In this document: positions 57,301 through 64,000 of the stretch, one piece after another
How the letters are laid out: the number at the start of each line of letters is the position of its first letter
Position numbering within the stretch: position 1 is the stretch's first letter
From: Candolleomyces eurysporus
Taxonomy: Eukaryota; Basidiomycota; Agaricomycetes; Agaricales; Psathyrellaceae
Length of the DNA: 64,000 nucleotides
Direction: 5' to 3'
NCBI GenBank assembly: GCA_027579435.1
Contig: JANBPK010000782.1
Location: 1-64,000 of the forward strand
Translations under genes and position numbers: made by a program
The notes under the pieces: generated by a model
Told to the model about the DNA's origin: nothing
The model's input: only the letters and a program-made list of their open reading frames with translations
Database searches by the model: none

Positions 57301-58579
57301 CACCATTTGGATTTGGCTAAGTGTTGCCTGGAAGTAATGAACAAGCAACTGAGGTTTAATATTTGCCAGGTGCCTGTGCCTTCAGACGATCAATACAAAG
57401 ACCTTGATGATTTACTCAAGGAAGGCCTGAGTGTGGACCACATTTCCAAGGAATTGCAGTATGCAATTTGCTATTGGGCTAATCACTTGAGCAATGTATC
57501 AGGAATGGAGTCAAATTTTAGAAGCCTATTGGATGAATTTGCAAAGAAGCATCTAATGCATTGGCTTGAGGCATTGGGCTGTATGAAACAGCTGGATATA
57601 GCACACACTGCATTGAGAGATGCCTTGGGTATGTTGGTATGTGAAATTCCTATAACTTTACTTGTTAAATATTCACTAAGATATACCGTAATAATATTAG
57701 GAAAGTCATACTGGGAGTAGCACAAACTCACTAAAGGAAATCTTCCAAGATAGCGAAAGATTTCTTTTGCTAAACTGTAATGTTATCAAAAGAGCACCTT
57801 TGCACATATATTGGTCATGCATACCTCTATCACCAAAACAAACAATCATTTACCAACTGTACCAACAGCAAAATGATGGGGTAGACATCCAAGAAGGGGA
57901 TACAACATGGCCATTGGAGCTTGCAGTTCTACAAGGCCATTCCAATCCTGTAAAGAGTGTTGTCTTCTCACTTGATGGGAGAAGGCTGGCATCCGCATCA
58001 GATGACAAGACAGTGTGCCTGTGGGACAGCCAAGCAGGAACCCTTCTTGCCACTCTTAAAGGCCATTCTGGTTGTGTAAAGAGTGTTGCCTTCTCACCTG
58101 ATGGGCAAAGGCTGGCATCTACATCAGATGATGGCACAGTGCGCTTGTGGGACAGCCAAGCAGGAACCCTTCTTGCCACTCTTAAAGGCCATTCCCATTG
58201 GGTAAAGAGTGTTGCCTTCTCACCTGATGGGCAAAGGCTGGCATCTGCATCACATGACAACACAGTGTGCCTGTGGGACAGCCAAGCAGGAACCCTTCTT
58301 TTCACCTTTAAAATTGAATCTCTTTCCATGCTTTTTGTTCACTCTTCAACATTATATGCACTCCTTACAAAACATGCCCCCTCTGTTTCTGGATTGGTCA
58401 AAGTTAAACTGACTGGCCAACCTCTGTCACCAACTGTGGTTCCAATTTGCTGGTTTCCATCAAGCTGGCAGCCTTCCACAGTATCTCTTGACTCCACATC
58501 TTTACTTGCAGCTATTGGGTGTGAAAATGGCAGAGTCTATTCTTTTGACATTTCCCAAGTTGAAAAGATCCATAGTTAG
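54315..58579 (+). CDS. NLR-type STAND protein: helical N-terminus, NACHT, WD40 repeats
   Basis: A fungal NOD-like receptor, ~1,328 aa, of the class that includes heterokaryon-incompatibility proteins. Exons: 54315-55410, 55466-55608, 55661-55796, 55852-56004, 56059-57636 and 57701-58579, with phases consistent; exon 1 is one base off at an N (54814). Residues 1 to ~290 are disordered (Ser/Gly/Pro-rich). About 290-480 is helical (KGWDIAKGTFKTALGIAV, ALLKVVDIVEKANSNKEEV, MLKKRCDLLGSSVVNAVKG), resembling the MLKL-like four-helix bundle on many Agaricomycete NLRs. NACHT follows: P-loop GIAGIGKST (~56236), Walker B LVLVFDALDEC (~56540) and VFLTTRPELG (~56637). The pre-WD linker has RAPLHIYWSCIPLSPKQ. 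Three near-identical 42-residue WD40 repeats end the array, then a divergent tail. Expected role: cytosolic self/non-self or stress sensing; ligand unknown. The AT-richer exons 5-6 differ from GC-richer exon 1. Confidence 0.9.
57917..58294 (+). repeat. WD40-coding tandem repeat, 3 x 126 bp
   Basis: Units at 57917-58042, 58043-58168 and 58169-58294 each encode a 42-residue WD40 repeat (LKGHSxxVKSVAFSPDGQRL, then LWDSQAGT). The last two are nearly identical in DNA, and the first differs more. Similarity stops abruptly at 58300. Three blades are too few for a closed propeller, as expected for arrays that change copy number by recombination. Confidence 0.93.
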
Positions 58580-58589
58580 TTTAGAATCT

Positions 58590-58960
58590 CTCAGATTTAG
58601 ACCCCAGATATCTGTCACTTCTCTCCAGTACTTGTATGTATAGTATTTGTTGTACACTACCATAAATTTTTACTGCACAAAAGGCCTCATGGGGGTGACT
58701 TAGCTTCTGCTTTTGAGCTCTCATATCATCTAGCTCTTTGTTCCACCACCCATTTGTATCTTGCATTGGTGAGCTGGTAGGTACATCAGTCTCAATCATA
58801 TCCTGGATCACCTTCACAGGGCCTCCAACTCAGTGGGTGAATGTTACTTCATTTGGTATTGGTTTGTCTGGATCCTGACCTCAGAGTCTACCTTCAAGTG
58901 ATTTCTTGAATTTGTCCTAGTCAGTCATTCTGAAATTCTTGAATTCCATTTTTGGTGCCA
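58590..58960 (-). mobile_element. LINE-like retroelement fragment
   Basis: On the minus strand 58960-58600 reads MEFKNFRMTD, stop, DKFKKSLEGRL, stop, and, after a further TGA, VKVIQDMIETDVPTSS and WWNKELDDMRAQKQKL. This spacing (FR.TDWD.F...L, VP, WWN.EL..MR) is that of the linker between endonuclease and reverse transcriptase domains in LINE-type ORF2 proteins. TAG and TGA sit where Trp or Arg codons are expected. Only this short piece remains, just after the NLR stop. Confidence 0.55.
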
Positions 58961-59792
58961 GGTTCTTACTGATACTATTGGGGTTGTTAAGGATAGTCTG
59001 GTACTTAACTTTGGTGAATTCTCTTGAATACACAGGTTTCTTAGCTATAACTTTGAATATTCAAGTCTTAGAACACTTTGAGTATATGAATAAAGGTAGT
59101 CTCCAAGGTATATTCCTTCCTACAGACTTGTTTGAGTTAATGTGACACTTTAACTGATGAGTTTTGTGTATCGCAAAGCTATACACAAAAGTGGGAGGAA
59201 TATATGAATGTTGACTTATCTATTCCATCTATTTACCATGCTATTTATATACTACTGTAGCCTCTGCATTCTAGAGAATAAGAGAAAGAGAGAGAAGCAC
59301 TGAGAAGAGAAAAGAAGAGAACCAGAGGTCCCCAATTGCAAAAGAACAGTCTGGAAGAAGTTTGAGGGTTCACAAAGCACCTCAGAGTGGTGTCAATCAA
59401 TCATTGGCAAGTGATCATGAGTGGTCTGTAAAGCGCTTCTGATCTGTGATGCGCTTGGATTTTGATTGTATGGTCCTTATGCCTCTTTACAAGTGAATTG
59501 AGTGAGTAAAACACAAGATTCATAATATTTGAAGTAGTAATAATACATGTTAATTGAAGGAAAAGATTCTGCAAAGGTTTTATAGATTTAAAGGACAAAA
59601 TAGACCAAAAACAATGTCAGTTAACAGAAGGAGAAATGGGTCTGGGTTTTCTGGTAAAGGAGAGTTTGTTACAAAAAGAAAGAAAAGAGGCAAAGAGGTA
59701 ATGGATCTGGAATATACCATAACAGGGGTGTGGTCAGTGAGTACTGGGTTGACACAGGGTTTTTGACCCTTTACTTTGAGTCCAAGCAGNAA
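58961..59792. other. No gene recognised
   Basis: AT-rich sequence with a purine-rich AGAGA stretch near 59275-59320, ending at an N (59790) exactly beside the left edge of duplication copy 2. Confidence 0.4.
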
Positions 59793-60342
59793 AAAAGTGC
59801 TTCCAAAAGTTTCTTGAGCAATTACCCTTTGTTCACAGAGAATATGATGTTCAGTTCCTTTAGTATCTTGAGAGCTTCCAAATTTCTTTTCTGTGCTGTT
59901 GCAATGTGGTTTGTGGCACAGTTGTGCTCATTTTTCCATTTCATTGGTCCTGGTATCATATTGGATTGCGTGCAGTACTCTAATTTCAATGTTCTACTTC
60001 ATACTGAGGACCAGATTGTTGCAGTTGGTACCTATTTGTGGAGTGGTCTGCTGTGCAAAACTTGGTGAATATGCCATGGCAAGAGATCAAAAGGGTTTTC
60101 CCTACTAGCGTTATGGTGTATAGGCAACATAGGGCACATAGCACAATAGTGACCATGCTAAGAAAAAGATGCTTGTATTATATCTAGGGCCCATGACTAT
60201 GTACACCATTCAGTCTAAAATGACTAAGGATAGCAGCCCTAGCAGACTGCTGTTGTGCTGCTAAGTTTCTTGTTCTCTCTTTTCTGATGCTCCCAGTCTC
60301 TGACAATCTCAGCTGTGTTTCTCAGACTGTGTTTTGGCTCCC

Positions 60343-61462
60343 AGGTGCCTCTGTCTGGTCTGTAGCCCTTATACCTTATCCTGAACAGCCTTTCCCTTCC
60401 TCTGCTTTCCAGCTTCAAGTTCCTCCAATTTTCATCAACTAGCCCGAGCCTTTCAAGTTCAAATTCAGGAAACTCTTTGAAACCTCTTTGCTTTCTTCCA
60501 TCTTTGGGTGCTCTGAATTGTCAGTTTTGTCTGTTGGATGGGGTTTCAGATGGGCCATGTTGGTTACAGGATGTATACTGTATGAAGTGAGTAATTGCAG
60601 ATGGTTCCCATGCAAGGCATTTTTGACTCAGGCACTCTGCAATCATCACCCTGGTCACTGCTCTCTTATTGCAGGTTTGTGGAGTTTTACTACTGCTTCT
60701 GGTTCCACCTTCCTCCTCAGAAAGGGCAGTATTGGTGAAGGGTTGCTGCTGGTCTTCTTCAATTGAGTTGCCCCTTTCTACTTCCATACTACAAAAAATG
60801 TCTCAAGGCTTGCTGTGCAGAGCATTGGCCACTTTGCACAGGTATGTGGTCTTTCCCAGTTTTTCAAGATCTTTAAAGGCCCCTTGTATTTTGGTAGGAG
60901 CTTCTGTCCTTTTCCCTTGATATCTCGAGATCATCAGGGATAATCCCAGTGACTCCAGATTCAGAAATACCAGATTATCCTCTTTAAATTTCCAAAGCAG
61001 CTGTGACCTGTCCCTAATTATAGCATTTTTGAATTTCTTGTGTCAACTGTGCTTTAGTTAGGGGATCTTGTGCTCAGTTTTGTTTGGCTTCATCTCCACC
61101 AAGAACCTTTCCACTCTTGGAGTAATTGTGTCTGGGGAATTTATCAGTGTGGAGCATGGGTGATAGCCTTGTAGCAGGTAGGAGAGCATGAAACCAGTAG
61201 AGGAATGCAGAGAAGTGTTGGATTGGATGGGCTGTGTGAACTCAAAAATCCTGGTGGAGTGCTGTGCAACTTGTGTACCTTTGTGACTATCTATACTAGG
61301 TTCGAAGATGTGTTTATATCTTGAACTTACGAAGCAGTGAGACCTGCAGGTGACAGGTACAGAACACTCGTGGTGGACAGCAGAATTCCCGTCACTTGCT
61401 ACAATGGGTACGGGTTTTGGCAGGCGCAGTTGCGGGTAGCCTGGCCAAGGCTCTGCACGCAT
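60343..61462 (-). mobile_element. Gypsy integrase C-terminus and chromodomain remnant (copy 2)
   Basis: Same content as 43628-44743: integrase end at 61290-61058 (NTSLHSSTGFMLSYLLQGYH) and chromodomain remnant near 60480-60350. One 6-bp difference (CCCGAG) lies near 60443. It preserves the uninterrupted target site of the solo LTR found in copy 1. Confidence 0.78.
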
Positions 61463-61826
61463 TTCTCATTGCTAGGAAGGAGGCTGGCACAGAGTGTGAA
61501 GAAAACCAAATCTGACATTTACAACAGTGTCCTGACTGCAAGACTTATCAATGTCAAGACTAGGTCGGGACCAGTAGTCCATGGCGAAAAAACATTGTTG
61601 ATACTACTACAACACTTTGCCACCGTCATTCAACCTGGAAGCGATGACAACAGTTGGAATTCATTCTCGAAAGTACATGGAGGAAAGAGGGAGGTTAACA
61701 GGAAAATGGACCACGGCAATGAAAGGATAAGAATAAAAAAAGGGAGGGGACACGAAGGATGAAAGATGGATAATGTAATCTCCAACTACTTGCTAAAGGT
61801 ACTAAAAAATAATGCAGAGAGATACC

Positions 61827-63728
61827 TCAGAACTTCGTTGGAATACTGGGCAACTCCTCAATAGGTGCCTTGGTCCCCCAACCACCCCGATTCTCCACCC
61901 GACTCTTCAACGACCCAGCTGACGACGCTCTAGCCGATCCCGAGAACGGTCTGAAAGTCGAAACACTGTTGAGGCTAGGTATCCTCACAGTCTGAGCATC
62001 GGCAGCTCCTGCCGTTATCAGCGGCTTGATCCCCGCTCCCGCCGCTCGAGGAGGCTTCTTTACAAGAACCGTAGACTGACGCGGAGTCGCGTTGACAACT
62101 CTCAGCGGGGGGGCGTCCTTCCTCAGTCAAACCTTCGTATGACGCAGTAGGGGATCCCAAGGAGCTTTCCTCGGTCAACGACGCCTGGTCCTTCGACTTC
62201 CTCCCGTTAGCCTTGGTCAACCTCTTGATCGTCCTCGCGTAGGTGGTCAGGGAGGACAAGTCCGAGAGCAATGGCGGTGAGGCCGAGAGGATGATGGGAC
62301 CCTCAGTTTTGTTCGAGTAGATCGAGGATCCTCTCTTCTTCCCGATGCCGTCATTGACTCTGAGGGCGGCGAAGGAAAAAGAAACCGGCGGTTGTGATGG
62401 CTTCTTCTCAGTGCTATTCCGCTCGATGTCGTCGTTGACAATGTCGATCTTGATGTCCGTTTCGTAGTACTTGCTCATAAGCTGGGATTCGCCGAGTCCA
62501 CCTTTCTCGTCGTCGTCGCCCCGAGGGAAGTAGACAGGTGTGAAGTCGGAACCTTCGAGAGCATCTGTAACCTTGACTATAAGATTTNAAAAAAAAATCG
62601 GGGTTTTGTTTCATGTGGTTAGCAAACGTCGAACAGTGGAGGTTCATTGAATGGAGAGCACGCACGATAGTGAGCTAGACCTTTGCCGTAGTTGAAGTAG
62701 CACAAAACGCCCATTGCAGCTGTAAGCACCAGCAACACGAATGCGGTGACCGTCACCGTTGCGAAGAACGACCACGATGTGAAGATGCAGCGATACACTG
62801 TAGTTGATTACCTGGGTGAGCAGAATGGCTAGAGCAGGATACCGGAAATGGCTACATACGGTTGCTACTGAACAGCACGCTCGAGATGGCGATCAAAACG
62901 GCTGAGAGGAAGAGGAAAACGCCGAATCGAATCTTGCATTCCTTTCGAACACAAATCCAGCCCTATTCCGGAAGAATAAGTACAGCCTCCAGCAAAAGAT
63001 ATGGGACGGCAACATACATAGAAGAGCCATGGAATTTCGGCCTGGAGAACAAAAGCAAAGTCCAATTCAATAAGCCTACATAATGAATGGGAAACAGATT
63101 GGAGAGAACGTACCACCAAAACGACCACAAATCCAATCAGGTAAAGGGTGCGATGTTCAGCGAAGACCGCATAACTACCTCGTACGATCTTCGCAATCCA
63201 GAGCGTCGCCGATACCAGAGTGAAGAAACTCGCGAGGTGGAGTCCGACAGAGAAGAAGAGCACTAGCTTGTACATTCGGTGAATGATAGGCGAGGCTCCT
63301 ACCCTGCTAAACGTCGCTCGGGCATACACCTACATGGTCGTCACCGAGATTGAATGAATACCTTCCGTGAGCTCCAAGAGCTTGGGATAGAATGGCATAC
63401 AGATACGCACCCGTAGCAATTTCCAGGATAGTAAACCCAAAGCGACGATGCTCACGCCGTTCAATACAACGACAGGAATCTAAGCAACCAACCCTTCCAT
63501 CAGAAAATACCGCAAACAGAAGGGCTTTCCTTCGTACTCACCGTATGCTGCAGCCTAACAGTCCACCAAGGGCCCAACACATCATATCCCCTACACGGCC
63601 CATCAACGATAACCCCGCTGTAAAACGCGACCAAGTTCTTCGTCGAGGTGATCCTGGATGTGGCCCAGGCTGCACCCAGAACGTGTCCGAAAAACGCAGC
63701 TCCGAGATGGGGGAGAGATTCGTTTATG
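61827..63728 (-). pseudogene. Membrane protein gene (copy 2), 5'-truncated
   Basis: It contains the 3' exons of the same multi-spanning protein as 45109-48050, from the exon starting INESLPHLGAAFFGHVLG down to the stop TGA at 61829-61827. The 5' exons (first helices and acidic loop) are absent because the duplication ends at 63728. Copy 2 also has a longer G-run near 62103-62111 that shifts the last-exon frame, an N in an A-run at 62588, and lacks eight tail residues present in copy 1. It cannot encode the full protein. Confidence 0.75.
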
Positions 63729-64000
63729 CCCGCTACTCTAGTAGCGGGTCTTTAGTACCCCCCCTTGGTAGATTATGTAAGAAAGACGTCAGTGTATGGC
63801 ATTTACCTCTCACGCTATATTTACCCTCTCATTCGTTATTTTCTCGACTATTTGCGTTCACTCGTGTGCGAGTGCATGCCCCTGCTGCGGGTTAGCAACC
63901 GTATGTAGGTTTCTCACAGCACACATCGCGCATCGCGAATCCTGGCCGGATTTTATTTTGACAAGTAAACAAGGTACAACTTGTGGGTGCTTGTAGGCGC
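63729..64000. other. Unique flank beginning with a perfect hairpin
   Basis: Immediately after the duplication edge comes CCCGCTACTCTAGTAGCGGG, an 8-bp perfect inverted repeat with a 4-base loop, then a C-run. Such a structure at a junction could be the end of a transposable element cut off by the window. No gene recognised. Confidence 0.4.

Larger units (their letters stand above)
59793..63728. repeat. Segmental duplication, copy 2
   Basis: Direct, near-identical copy of 42344-47018 but lacking the solo LTR and two short insertions. The left edge lies at an N in a poly-A run; the right edge is a sharp switch at TTTATG into a palindromic sequence. About 12.8 kb of different sequence separates the two copies. 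Confidence 0.95.

Noticed and set aside
57850..58329. Minus-strand open frame of 159 codons across the WD40 array
   Set aside because: It is a shadow of the repeated WD40 units; the plus frame has the family motifs.
1..64000. tRNA, rRNA, CRISPR and bacterial-type operon features
   Set aside because: No cloverleaf, rRNA core sequence or spaced repeat array was seen by eye, and the gene structure is eukaryotic. A tRNAscan or Rfam run would be needed to exclude small RNAs.

Overview
The window looks like a gene-poor, repeat-rich contig from an Agaricomycete (Basidiomycota). The evidence is short (about 45-80 bp) GT-AG introns cutting genes into many small exons, remnants of Plavaka (CACTA) and KDZ DNA transposons and chromodomain Ty3/gypsy elements, and a NACHT-WD40 receptor with a helical-bundle-like N-terminus. 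The species cannot be named from sequence alone. Many single Ns sit beside homopolymers, and several frames break there, so some apparent frameshifts are probably base-calling errors.

Region 1 (1-20.5 kb) is mostly single-copy. It starts with a minisatellite and a 5'-truncated Plavaka-type ORF (about 1.08-2.66 kb). A seven-exon orphan gene of 473 aa follows (3.86-5.65 kb, +). Next is a minus-strand cluster of four related genes (6.05-7.46, 9.76-10.44, 12.40-13.78 and 15.39-16.65 kb). They share the same exon layout and intron phases and alternate between two subtypes. I read this as a tandem duplication of a two-gene module with a period of about 6.2-6.35 kb, in which one of the four genes has decayed. 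The region ends with ORC4, the origin recognition complex subunit 4 (17.62-20.52 kb, +).

Region 2 (20.7-45 kb) is a nested transposon island. It holds a small TIR element, a KDZ transposase pseudogene split by a 1.4-kb insertion and flanked by inverted repeats, a minus-strand ORF made of 26-residue tandem repeats, a broken multi-exon Lys/Pro-rich gene with a Cys motif, a fold-back repeat, a 5'-truncated gypsy element with its 3' LTR, a Myb/SANT-like transposon-associated pseudogene, and older gypsy remnants.

Region 3 (42.3-64 kb) is framed by a near-identical direct segmental duplication (42,344-47,018 and 59,793-63,728). Each copy carries a gypsy integrase/chromodomain remnant and the 3' exons of a multi-spanning membrane protein gene. 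One copy later received a 713-bp solo LTR flanked by a perfect 5-bp target-site duplication. Between the copies lie an N-dense, poorly resolved stretch (48.0-50.5 kb), a small six-exon gene of 177 aa, and a complete six-exon NLR-type gene (54.3-58.6 kb): helical-bundle-like N-terminal region, NACHT, and a short array of nearly identical WD40 repeats.

No tRNA, rRNA or CRISPR was recognised. The most interesting undescribed items are the alternating four-gene cluster, the duplication with its datable solo LTR, and the NLR whose effector and sensor halves differ in base composition.
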